From an uncultured Granulosicoccaceae bacterium (GTDB lineage: Bacteria > Pseudomonadota > Gammaproteobacteria > CALCKW01): a stretch of DNA of 5,140 nt. The notes beneath the pieces are model-generated. The model was not told the origin of the DNA, made no database searches, and was given only the letters and a program-made list of their open reading frames with translations. This document shows, piece after piece, positions 1 through 5,140 of the stretch; within the stretch, counting starts at the first letter, position 1, and each line of letters begins with the position of its first letter. The stretch is from positions 1 through 5,140 of the forward strand of contig CALDHJ010000571.1 in NCBI GenBank assembly GCA_937941555.1, written 5' to 3'. A program made the translations under genes and the position numbers.

Positions 1-5
1 CCACT

Positions 6-27
6 CAAGGTGTCACCCCATACCTTG
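6..27. repeat. Small inverted repeat abutting the upstream REP
   Basis: CAAGGT (6-11) and ACCTTG (22-27) form a perfect 6-bp stem around a 10-nt loop. Its right end touches the first base of the REP head. No T-run follows on the plus strand, so it is not a convincing intrinsic terminator. It may be the end of a structure belonging to the gene left of the window, or chance. Confidence 0.3.
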
Positions 28-63
28 TGGGAGGGCCGTCCTCGTGAAGCGAGACGGCGCGAC
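27..63 (+). repeat. REP-like palindrome, upstream copy (plus orientation)
   Basis: A 37-nt element begins with the head GTGGGAGGG (27-35). An imperfect hairpin follows: CCGT pairs with ACGG and CTCG pairs with CGAG around the 5-nt loop TGAAG, with a single bulged C at position 40. The element ends in the tail CGCGAC (58-63), whose first C can also pair with the last G of the head. GGCCGTC (34-40) can alternatively pair perfectly with GACGGCC (61-67), so two folds compete. Head, bulge position, loop length and tail are shared with the two inverted copies downstream of the RAYT gene. REP elements of this kind are the known substrates of RAYT proteins; pairing with the adjacent RAYT gene is inferred from proximity. 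Confidence 0.82.
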
Positions 64-86
64 GGCCATTGGCTCGATTCGAGGCC

Positions 87-116
87 TTGACACGCGCAGA
101 CAGTCCAAGCTACATC
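87..116 (+). promoter_or_regulatory. Weak sigma70-like promoter candidate for the RAYT gene
   Basis: A perfect -35 hexamer TTGACA (87-92) is followed after 18 nt by TACATC (111-116), which matches only three of six positions of the TATAAT consensus. It lies between the upstream REP and the RAYT start at 191 and would give a leader of roughly 70 nt. Because the -10 match is poor, this is a candidate only. Confidence 0.25.
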
Positions 117-190
117 ACCGCAAAGAGTGATTGGCTTGCCACACTCGCTTCTTGCAGGCTGGCGGACCTTGAATCGACCAACCCGAATCC

Positions 191-652
191 ATGCACCAAC
201 CTCGCAGTCACACGCTTCGAACAGGCCGCCGCTCCCTCATCAACACAACCTTCCACCTGCGTTTCTCGATCGAGCGTGGCAGCCCACCAATGAGCAAACT
301 GCACACCGCACGTGCCGTGATTCTGTCGCTCAAATGCGAAGCCGAATTGAAGCGAGTGTCTACGCATTGCTTCGTCGTGATGCCAGACCATGTCCACTGG
401 CTCGCTACACTCCGACAGGGATCGCTTGGCCACGCAATCGGGCGCGTCAAGCGGTACAGTCGGTGGCGTTCAGGTCATGGAATCACATGGCAAGACGGGT
501 ACTTTGATCGCGCCTTGCGGCACAACGATTCACTGCGCGACACAGCCCGTTACATCATCAACAACCCGGTCAGAGCCGGATTGGCTGAATCCGTTGGCTA
601 TTATCCTCACTGGGACGCGGAGTGGATTTGTGGCGAATGGCGATTGGACTGA
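191..652 (+). CDS. REP-associated tyrosine transposase (RAYT), Y1/IS200-like
   Basis: This 153-aa protein belongs to the HUH/Y1 transposase superfamily, specifically the RAYT (TnpA_REP) branch. These proteins nick and join single-stranded REP hairpins and are thought to spread REP/BIME elements rather than move their own gene. Visible family marks are the N-terminal block HTLRTGRRS (7-15), the metal-binding HUH motif in VVMPDHVHWL (62-71, His67 and His69), the WQDGYFD block (100-106), and ARYIINNPVRAGL (119-131) with Tyr121 as probable nucleophile. The C-terminal YYPHWDAEW is also typical. ATG 191 is the first start after an in-frame TGA at 170-172. It keeps the N-terminal family block, but no clear Shine-Dalgarno precedes it, suggesting low expression. 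The gene reads opposite to the neighbouring operon and looks less GC-rich than it. Length is near the lower end of the family, yet all core motifs are intact, so it is probably functional. Flanking REPs in opposite orientations strongly support the call. Confidence 0.92.
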   Translation: MHQPRSHTLRTGRRSLINTTFHLRFSIERGSPPMSKLHTARAVILSLKCEAELKRVSTHCFVVMPDHVHWLATLRQGSLGHAIGRVKRYSRWRSGHGITWQDGYFDRALRHNDSLRDTARYIINNPVRAGLAESVGYYPHWDAEWICGEWRLD

Positions 653-658
653 ACCCTA

Positions 659-685
659 CGCGAGCCGGTGAACGGGCAACTCGCG
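659..685 (+). other. Hairpin just after the RAYT stop
   Basis: CGCGAG (659-664) can pair with CTCGCG (680-685), and inside it CCG (665-667) can pair with CGG (673-675) around GTGAA. It starts 6 nt after the RAYT stop and uses the tail bases of the downstream REP. There is no T-run, so at most it is a weak 3'-end stabilising structure. Confidence 0.3.
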
Positions 686-716
686 CCTGATCGTTGCACG
701 ATGCAGACCCTCCCAC
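680..716 (-). repeat. REP-like palindrome, first downstream copy (minus orientation)
   Basis: Read on the minus strand, this 37-nt element has the GTGGGAGGG head (716 down to 708), then CTG, a bulged C at 703, ATCG, the 5-nt loop TGCAA, CGAT and CAG, and ends in the tail CGCGAG. It aligns without gaps to the upstream copy at 27-63. Three stem pairs differ by compensatory changes (G-C to T-A, T-A to G-C, C-G to A-T), so the fold is conserved although the stem sequence is not. It lies in inverted orientation relative to the upstream copy, with the RAYT gene between them. Confidence 0.85.
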
Positions 717-809
717 AGGATCAAACGCAGCCCACACAACCCGCGGGCGGGGCGTTGTCACACTGGCACTCAGCGGCGCGGTAAAGAACGTGATCTTGTG
801 AACTGACGG

Positions 810-846
810 CTCGCGCCTGATCGCTGCGCGATGCAGTCCCTCCCAC
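810..846 (-). repeat. REP-like palindrome, second downstream copy (minus orientation)
   Basis: Same 37-nt design on the minus strand: GTGGGAGGG head (846 down to 838), CTG, bulged C at 833, ATCG, loop CGCAG, CGAT, CAG and the CGCGAG tail. It differs from the copy at 680-716 in only three positions: two in the loop and one at the base of the stem, where A opposes G and is unpaired. It lies between the RAYT gene and the 3' end of phrB, in the usual intergenic REP location. Confidence 0.85.
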
Positions 847-877
847 AGGGTCTAACGCACTCCGCATAGCATTTGGA

Positions 878-896
878 CGGGGCGCCGCGAGCCCCG
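878..896 (-). terminator. GC-rich hairpin downstream of phrB, possible 3' end
   Basis: CGGGGC (878-883) and GCCCCG (891-896) form a 6-bp stem with a 7-nt loop, starting 15 nt beyond the phrB stop in the direction of transcription. No T-run follows on the minus strand, so it does not fit a classic Rho-independent terminator. It could mark or stabilise the 3' end of the five-gene transcript, together with the REP hairpin that follows. Confidence 0.35.
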
Positions 897-911
897 CGCT
901 ATTTGGTGGGT

Positions 912-2315
912 CTAAGCCTTGGTCTCGGCCAGCGCCGCCAGCGCGGCTTTGCGTGACTCGGCGAGATCGACGATCGGGTGTGGGTAGTTCACGCCCAGCG
1001 TGACCCCGGCGTCGGCCAGGATATCGTGCGGCGCGAGCCACGGCGCGAACAGGTGTTTCTTCGGCATCCTGGCAAGTTCTGGTACCCATTTGCGGGTGTA
1101 CTCACCTTCAGCGTCGAACTTCTCGCCCTGGGTGACCGGGTTGAAGATGCGAAAAAACGGCGCGGCATCCGCGCCACTACCTGCAACCCACTGCCAACTG
1201 GCGCTGTTGCTCGCGAGGCTCGCATCCACCAGCGTGTCGTGAAACCACGCAGCGCCGTGTCGCCAATGTTGCAACAGGTTCTTGACCAGAAACGAACCCA
1301 CTACCATGCGAACACGGTTGTGCATGTAGCCCGTTGCCCAGAGTTCGCGCATCCCGGCGTCGACAATCGGGATACCAGTCTTTCCCGCCTGCCAGGCGCC
1401 GCGCAGCGCCGCGTCGTCGCGCCACAGCATGGCGTTGAATTTCGGCTGCCAGTTCTCCGCCGGCAAGCTCGGCCAGTGGTAGAGCAGATGGTGGGAAAAT
1501 TCGCGCCAGCCGAGCTCGGTGCAAAAGCGGTCGCGGTCGTCGGTGTCGGGCAGGGACAACGCCATGTGCCACGCCTGGTTGGGCGACACCTCGCCAAACT
1601 GCAAGTGCGGCGAGAGCCGCGACACGGTTTCGGCGGCGGGCAGGTCTCGGCCGCGGGCGTATTCGCGCAGCTCGCGCGCCCGCACGCTGTCGAGTCGCGC
1701 GTGCGCGCCGGCCTCGCCCGGCGTCCAGACCGACTCGAATCCGCTGTACCACGGGATGCGCGGCATGAGCTTCAAGCTGTCGAGCCGCTTGCCGTCAGCG
1801 GCCGAGATCGTGTTGAGCTCGGCTGGCGCCGGCAAGGGCGCACGCGGGGCCGCCGCACTGAGGCACCCTTTGCGGTAAAACGGTGTGAACACTTTGTAGG
1901 GTGTTTCGTCTTTCTTGTGGACCTCCCAGGGCTCCCAGAGCAACGACCCGTTGTGGCTGGTCACGCGCGCGCCCTGCTCCGTCAGGGCGGTCTTGATATC
2001 GCGGTCGCGGCGGATCCGCCAGGGTTCGTAACACCGATTCCAATGCACGCTATCAATCCGGTGCTCACGCACCAGCGCCGGCAGAATCTCGCGCGCGTCG
2101 CCAGCGTAAACCGCTAACGCGCCCCCGAGCGATTGGTCGAGCGCGGCCAGACTCTGGTGCAACCACCAGCGCGACGCGCCGCCGAGCGCGGCATCGCCGG
2201 CGTTGTGGTCGTCGAGCACGTAGACACACAAGACCTCACCGTCGGCCGCCGCCGCTCGCAAGGCGGGATTGTCGGCCAGTCGCAAGTCCTGCCGAAACCA
2301 GTGCAAGGCACGCAT
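912..2315 (-). CDS. phrB: Deoxyribodipyrimidine photolyase, class I (PhrB-like)
   Basis: A cytosolic flavoprotein that uses blue/near-UV light to split cyclobutane pyrimidine dimers in DNA. The 467 aa are close to the 472 of E. coli Phr. The N-terminal antenna Rossmann domain starts with LHWFRQDLRLADNPAL (4-19); the FAD-binding helical domain fills the C-terminal half. By alignment from memory with E. coli, the substrate residues E274 and W277 correspond to Glu267 and Trp270 (ELGW). The electron-transfer triad W306/W359/W382 corresponds to Trp308 (AWQAGKTG), Trp351 (HWRHG) and Trp374 (WQWVAGSG), and the FAD N5 asparagine N378 to Asn370. GADAAPFFRIFNPVTQGEKFD (381-401) is a diagnostic block, and all key residues are present. 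ATG 2315 has a GGGGAG site 6 nt upstream and lies 15 nt after the lipoprotein stop, so the gene is probably the last of the operon. The antenna cofactor (MTHF or other) cannot be decided here. Confidence 0.96.
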   Translation of the reverse strand: MRALHWFRQDLRLADNPALRAAAADGEVLCVYVLDDHNAGDAALGGASRWWLHQSLAALDQSLGGALAVYAGDAREILPALVREHRIDSVHWNRCYEPWRIRRDRDIKTALTEQGARVTSHNGSLLWEPWEVHKKDETPYKVFTPFYRKGCLSAAAPRAPLPAPAELNTISAADGKRLDSLKLMPRIPWYSGFESVWTPGEAGAHARLDSVRARELREYARGRDLPAAETVSRLSPHLQFGEVSPNQAWHMALSLPDTDDRDRFCTELGWREFSHHLLYHWPSLPAENWQPKFNAMLWRDDAALRGAWQAGKTGIPIVDAGMRELWATGYMHNRVRMVVGSFLVKNLLQHWRHGAAWFHDTLVDASLASNSASWQWVAGSGADAAPFFRIFNPVTQGEKFDAEGEYTRKWVPELARMPKKHLFAPWLAPHDILADAGVTLGVNYPHPIVDLAESRKAALAALAETKA

Positions 2316-2330
2316 CGCAGTCTCCCCGAA

Positions 2331-3386
2331 TCAGTCGGCTGAGGTGAGCGGTCGGGTTTCGCCGTGCTGCATGACGACGAACTCCTCCGCGTCCACACCC
2401 GCCTCAGCGAGCGCGGCGGCCAGGCGCTTGGGTGGGTCATCCACCGGTTCATCGGTGAGCATGAAAGTGCCCCAGTGCATCGCCACCGATTGCGTTGCGC
2501 GCAGATCACGGTGAACCTGCACGGCCTCGGCGGGGTCCATGTGGGCTGCTTTCATGAACCAGCGCGGCAGGTAGGCGCCGATCGGCACCGCGGCAACATC
2601 GAATGGACCGAGCCGATCACCGATGGCCTTGAAATCGGCCGAGTATCCGCTGTCGCCGATGTGAACAAAACGAAAATCGTCCGACGCCATGACCCATCCC
2701 GCCCAGAGCACCGTGTTGCGGTCAAAGGGGCTGCGACTGGTCCAGTGGTGCACTGGCACAGCGGTGATCTCCCACTCGCCGAACGGCGCACTCTGCCACC
2801 AATCGAGCTCGACGACCGAGCTGACACCGAGGTCGTCAAACCACGCCTTTTGCCCCAGCGGCACAAACCAGGTCGGCGGGTTGTCGGTCTGTTTGTCGCG
2901 CAATGCCTCGACCGTGTAGCGGTCGAGGTGGTCGTAGTGGTTGTGCGAGATAACGATGAAATCGATATCCGGTAATGCATCGAGTTCGAGGCCGGGCGGC
3001 ACCAGGCGCTTAGGCCCGGCAAAGCTCACCGGCGATGCCCGCTCACCAAAGTGCGGGTCGGTCAGAACGTTGACGCCGCGGTGTTGCAACAGAAAGGCGC
3101 TGTGTCCGATCCAGGTCAAAGTGGAATCGCTGCGGTTCTCACGCAGGTAGTCCGGATCGTTGTCGGCCAGTGGCAACGCCAGCGGCTTCACGTCCGGCGC
3201 GTTCCAGCGCCATTTCAGCAGCGCCGAAAACGGTTTGTTGATCGCCACCCCGTCGGTGTTGACGAAGCGGCCATCGCTGCGGTGGTGCGCGGGCTTTCCG
3301 TCGACGGGTTCGGACGGCTTGCGCCCGAGCAGACTCGCACACGCGGCAACCGCGACGACCACCAGAACCAGCACTATCCAACGCAT
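2331..3386 (-). CDS. Metallo-beta-lactamase-fold lipoprotein, NAPE-PLD-like
   Basis: A 351-aa binuclear metal hydrolase of the NAPE-PLD/RomA/UlaG-like branch of the metallo-beta-lactamase fold. The N-terminus has a short hydrophobic signal (3-15) ending in VAVAAC, a lipobox that places the lipidated residue at Cys16. The +2 residue is Ala, not Asp, so Lol sorting would favour the periplasmic face of the outer membrane. Family blocks are GRFVNTDG (39-46), TWIGHSAFLL (91-100) and the metal motif HNHYDH (148-153). His214 (PVHHW), Asp245 (HIGDSGY) and His304 (AMHWGTF) complete the ligand set and match human NAPE-PLD H185, H187, D189, H190, H253, D284 and H343. The bacterial substrate is unknown; a phospholipid or other phosphodiester is an inference. 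ATG 3384-3386 overlaps the trmK-like stop by 13 nt and has AGAGGA 9 nt upstream. Fold and lipidation are well supported; the reaction is not. Confidence 0.88.
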   Translation of the reverse strand: MRWIVLVLVVVAVAACASLLGRKPSEPVDGKPAHHRSDGRFVNTDGVAINKPFSALLKWRWNAPDVKPLALPLADNDPDYLRENRSDSTLTWIGHSAFLLQHRGVNVLTDPHFGERASPVSFAGPKRLVPPGLELDALPDIDFIVISHNHYDHLDRYTVEALRDKQTDNPPTWFVPLGQKAWFDDLGVSSVVELDWWQSAPFGEWEITAVPVHHWTSRSPFDRNTVLWAGWVMASDDFRFVHIGDSGYSADFKAIGDRLGPFDVAAVPIGAYLPRWFMKAAHMDPAEAVQVHRDLRATQSVAMHWGTFMLTDEPVDDPPKRLAAALAEAGVDAEEFVVMQHGETRPLTSAD

Positions 3387-4033
3387 TGACGTTCGTCCTC
3401 TTCCCTGTTCGATTTGCAGGCGGCGTACGCCGCCGCAATATTCGGCCGGTGCCGGTGTGCGTGAGCACGTTCGGCGAGATAACGATCAAGCAGCGCATCC
3501 GCGGGCCACCGAGCCTGTCCCGCTGGCCAGGGCCGACAGCTTTCACGCGCGACCGCCACCACCTGCAACGCCATCACCTCGTAGATCCGGCCGCGCTCGC
3601 GCACCAACCGTTCCCGGCTGACTTCGAGCGGCAGCGTCGCTAGACGTTCCCGCAGCGCCCAACACTGGCGCACCGGGCACAACAGAAATTTCAACGGCCA
3701 ACCGGCGTGCCGTGCGATCAGGCTCTCGACCAGGTCCGCCACCGTGTCCCCACCGAGACCCGCCAGGATCAGCAACGTATCCGGCTTATCACCCGGCAGC
3801 TGCAGGCGGTCGATATCGGTGCAATGCACTTGCAACGCCGGGAAGCATTGCGCCATGCGCTCACACAACACCGGCACCCGATCCACCGCGTGCACCAAAC
3901 CGTGCCGACCGGTCTTCAGCAGCGCATCGGCGAGCAGCCCGTGGTCGGCGGCGAGATCCCAGACGGCGTCATGGGGCCGGTCAACCGCATCGCGCAAGGC
4001 GCGCAGGCGCGCACCGAGCCGGTCGGCGGCCAT
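3374..4033 (-). CDS. trmK: TrmK-family SAM-dependent tRNA (adenine22-N1) methyltransferase
   Basis: A 219-aa class I (Rossmann) methyltransferase. Family TrmK (COG2384) methylates N1 of A22 in some tRNAs; activity of this gammaproteobacterial-type branch is assumed from homology. Visible marks are motif I WDLAADHGLLADALL (25-39) in the SAM pocket, an acidic strand-2 end AVDR (Asp51), LLILAGLGGDTVADLVE (87-103) corresponding to the GMGG motif of Bacillus TrmK, FLLCPV (116-121) where Bacillus has LQPN, and RERGRIYEVM (145-154). The long C-terminal coiled region of Bacillus TrmK is replaced by a short Arg/His/Ala-rich tail. The start ATG 4031-4033 is chosen over an upstream in-frame GTG at 4057, because GAGG lies 8 nt upstream of it and the extra eight residues are low-complexity. 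It begins 10 nt after the ruvA stop and overlaps the following gene by 13 nt. Family is fairly sure; exact target is not. Confidence 0.8.
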   Translation of the reverse strand: MAADRLGARLRALRDAVDRPHDAVWDLAADHGLLADALLKTGRHGLVHAVDRVPVLCERMAQCFPALQVHCTDIDRLQLPGDKPDTLLILAGLGGDTVADLVESLIARHAGWPLKFLLCPVRQCWALRERLATLPLEVSRERLVRERGRIYEVMALQVVAVARESCRPWPAGQARWPADALLDRYLAERAHAHRHRPNIAAAYAACKSNREEDERQCVG

Positions 4034-4041
4034 TGCCGCCG

Positions 4042-4045
4042 CCTC
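4042..4045 (-). promoter_or_regulatory. Ribosome binding site deciding the trmK start
   Basis: GAGG on the minus strand lies 8 nt before ATG 4031-4033 and overlaps the TGA stop of ruvA (4044-4046). The alternative GTG at 4057 lies inside ruvA with no such site at the right distance, so the shorter start is preferred. The placement suggests translational coupling with ruvA. Confidence 0.6.
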
Positions 4046-4637
4046 AGCGGCGCACACTGTTCTGCAGCGCGGCGCGAATGATCTCTTCTACTGAGCCTGC
4101 ATCCTTGACCGATTTTGCCATGCGCAACGCTTCGCTCGCCTTGTACCCGAGCGCCTCGAGCGCAGCACAGGCCTCACCAAGCAGCGTGTTCGCACTCGGC
4201 ACCGGCGCGGCACCGTCGGCCGAGGTCGCCTCGAGGGTGCCGAGCTTGTCTTTGAGTTCGACAATCAGCCGCTCGGCAGTTTTCTTGCCGATGCCGGGCA
4301 GGCGCGCGAGCGCCGCCGCATCCGCCGCCTGGACCGCGTTGGCCAGTTCCTCGCCGGTCATGCCGGACAACACCCCGAGCGCGACCTTGGGCCCCACGCC
4401 GCTGATCTTGATCAGGGTCTGAAACTGCGTGCGCTCGGACTCGGTGACAAAGCCGAACAGCAGCTGAGCGTCTTCGCGCACGACCATGTGGGTGTGCAGC
4501 ACCACCCGCTCGCCGAGCGCTGGCAAGTGGTAGATGCTCGACATCGGCGCGGTCACGAGATAGCCGACACCGTTCACGTCGAGCACGATATCGGGCGGCG
4601 TTTTCTGCACCAGGGTGCCGGTCAGGCGCGCGATCAT
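4044..4637 (-). CDS. ruvA: Holliday junction branch-migration protein RuvA
   Basis: RuvA tetramers bind the four-way junction and load RuvB hexamers, which drive branch migration; RuvC then cuts. The protein is 197 aa (E. coli 203). Domain I (1 to about 65) is the OB fold starting [10 protein letters not shown], with the acidic pin Glu55-Asp56 ([12 protein letters not shown]) at the same positions as in E. coli. Domain II has two helix-hairpin-helix motifs, [14 protein letters not shown] (75-88) and [15 protein letters not shown] (110-124). An Ala/Ser/Pro linker (about 136-150) leads to the RuvB-binding three-helix domain III (about 151-197), ending AALQNSVRR. The frame stays open upstream to 4880, but ATG 4635-4637 is the correct start: it gives the standard N-terminus, has GGAGG 7 nt upstream, and overlaps the ruvC stop as ATGA. 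Domain III is intact although ruvB is not the next gene. Confidence 0.97.
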   Translation of the reverse strand: MIARLTGTLVQKTPPDIVLDVNGVGYLVTAPMSSIYHLPALGERVVLHTHMVVREDAQLLFGFVTESERTQFQTLIKISGVGPKVALGVLSGMTGEELANAVQAADAAALARLPGIGKKTAERLIVELKDKLGTLEATSADGAAPVPSANTLLGEACAALEALGYKASEALRMAKSVKDAGSVEEIIRAALQNSVRR

Positions 4638-5140
4638 GTGCCCGCCTCCGCCTTGAGTTCGGCGCTGAGCGCCCGGTGCAGCCGCAGGTGGCCGTGGCAG
4701 AGCGCGACGCCCAGGGCGTCGGCGGCGTCCGCCTGCAATTTTTCGCCCTTGAGGTTCAACAACACCCCAACCATGTGCTGAACCTGCGTTTTGTCCGCGC
4801 TGCCCTTGCCGACCACCGATTGCTTGACCAAGCGCGCAGCGTACTCCGCGACCGGCAAACCGGCAGTCGCAAGCGCGCACACTGCCGCGCCCCGCGCCTG
4901 GCCTAGCTTGAGCGCCGAGCTTGCGTTTTTGGACATGAACACTTCCTCCACCGCCGACTCGGCCGGTTCATACTCGGCGACCAGCGCGGTCACGCGGCTG
5001 AAGATGCACGCGAGCTTGTCGGCGAGGCAATCGCCCTCGACCTTGATGTGGCCATGGGCGACGTGGCGGTTGTGCCGGCCGTCGGATTCGATCACACCCC
5101 ATCCGGTGACGCGCGAACCCGGGTCGATGCCGAGGATGCG
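4634..5140 (-). CDS. ruvC: Crossover junction endodeoxyribonuclease RuvC (5' end outside window)
   Basis: RuvC is the dimeric, metal-dependent resolvase that nicks Holliday junctions symmetrically. The visible 168 residues begin [17 protein letters not shown], which aligns to residue 3 or so of E. coli RuvC (173 aa), so only the start codon and perhaps one or two residues are missing past position 5140. The RNase H-like acidic tetrad is complete in visible numbering: Asp6 (GIDPGS), Glu65 (AVEEVFM), and Asp138 and Asp141 ([11 protein letters not shown]). [17 protein letters not shown] (69-85) is a further signature, and the Lys-rich [16 protein letters not shown] block matches the junction-binding region. 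The stop TGA (4634-4636) overlaps the ruvA ATG, the classical coupled arrangement. It is the first gene of the visible series; its promoter, and any LexA box, would lie outside the window. Confidence 0.97.
   Translation of the reverse strand, partial: RILGIDPGSRVTGWGVIESDGRHNRHVAHGHIKVEGDCLADKLACIFSRVTALVAEYEPAESAVEEVFMSKNASSALKLGQARGAAVCALATAGLPVAEYAARLVKQSVVGKGSADKTQVQHMVGVLLNLKGEKLQADAADALGVALCHGHLRLHRALSAELKAEAGT
4645..4649 (-). promoter_or_regulatory. Ribosome binding site of ruvA inside the ruvC 3' end
   Basis: GGAGG on the minus strand sits 7 nt before ATG 4635-4637, within the last codons of ruvC. Together with the ATGA overlap, it fixes the ruvA start and rejects the long upstream extension of the frame. 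Confidence 0.8.

Larger units (their letters stand above)
680..884. repeat. Imperfect direct repeat, period 130, containing two REPs
   Basis: Positions 681-754 and 811-884 align without gaps at an offset of exactly 130 nt, with about 59 of 74 bases identical by hand count. The first 40 bases, which hold the REP, are almost identical (36 of 40). Similarity then declines through 717-754 / 847-884 but returns at the shared end ACGGGGCG or GCGGGGCG. The spacer at 755-809 is not obviously related to anything else here. The repeated unit is therefore larger than the REP itself, like a BIME-type tandem duplication. No ORF of this stretch is convincing, so 653-911 is treated as non-coding. Confidence 0.75.

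Noticed and set aside
127..507. Alternative plus-strand frame overlapping the RAYT gene (126 codons)
   Set aside because: No recognisable motifs; the overlapping frame at 191-652 carries the complete RAYT signature.
687..706. CTG...CAG palindrome resembling a LexA box
   Set aside because: The spacing is CTG-N14-CAG rather than the CTGT-N8-ACAG of LexA sites, and the sequence is the REP stem repeated at 817-836.
680..846. CRISPR-like array
   Set aside because: Only two direct copies, diverged and palindromic, with similarity running past the core and no regular unique spacers. REP/BIME fits better.
721..1089. Minus-strand open frame after phrB (122 codons)
   Set aside because: It overlaps the phrB 3' end in another frame and runs through the non-coding REP repeats. 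No domain is recognisable.
978..2117. Long plus-strand open frame (379 codons)
   Set aside because: It lies wholly antisense to phrB, whose diagnostic photolyase motifs are intact. Its translation is rich in Arg, Val and Ala with no recognisable domain, the usual shadow of a GC-rich gene.
2364..2975. Plus-strand open frame opposite the lipoprotein gene (203 codons)
   Set aside because: Antisense shadow of the metallo-beta-lactamase-fold gene; no motif and no ribosome binding site.
3712..4422. Plus-strand open frame spanning the trmK and ruvA region (236 codons)
   Set aside because: Low-complexity Arg/Ala/Pro/Ser translation across two real genes on the other strand; an artefact of high GC.
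4638..4880. N-terminal extension of the ruvA frame
   Set aside because: It would lie over ruvC and has a low-complexity Gly/Arg-rich translation. The standard RuvA N-terminus, the GGAGG site and the ATGA overlap all place the start at 4637.

Overview
The window looks like chromosomal DNA of a GC-rich gammaproteobacterium. The signs are a ruvC-ruvA pair, a TrmK-family methyltransferase of the DHGLL / LLCPV type that I associate with gammaproteobacteria, a class I photolyase, and a RAYT-type transposase with REP hairpins whose head is GTGGGAGGG. The exact genus cannot be read from the sequence.

Positions 1-900 form an accessory island without housekeeping genes. It carries a REP-associated tyrosine transposase (RAYT, 191-652, plus strand). 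One REP-like hairpin lies upstream (27-63, plus orientation) and two lie downstream (680-716 and 810-846, minus orientation). All three are 37 nt long, align without gaps and fold the same way. They share a constant GTGGGAGGG head, a bulged C, a 5-nt loop and a CGCGA(G/C) tail, and the upstream and downstream stems differ by compensatory changes. The two downstream copies sit in a larger repeat of about 74 nt with a period of exactly 130 nt. This is the expected layout of a RAYT gene with its cognate REP/BIME elements.

Positions 912-5140 form one tightly packed minus-strand gene series, read from right to left: ruvC (only the first few residues missing), ruvA, a TrmK-like tRNA methyltransferase, a lipoprotein of the NAPE-PLD-like metallo-beta-lactamase fold, and phrB. 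Junctions are a 4-nt overlap, a 10-nt gap, a 13-nt overlap and a 15-nt gap, so the five genes probably form one transcription unit. RuvC (Holliday-junction resolvase) and RuvA (junction-binding subunit of the RuvAB motor) act in recombinational repair, and the photolyase reverses UV dimers directly. The methyltransferase and lipoprotein have no obvious repair role.

The most unusual points are the covarying REP set around the RAYT gene, the absence of ruvB directly after ruvA, and a secreted lipoprotein with a complete NAPE-PLD-like metal site placed between a tRNA methyltransferase and a photolyase. No clear new defence or other novel system is visible.
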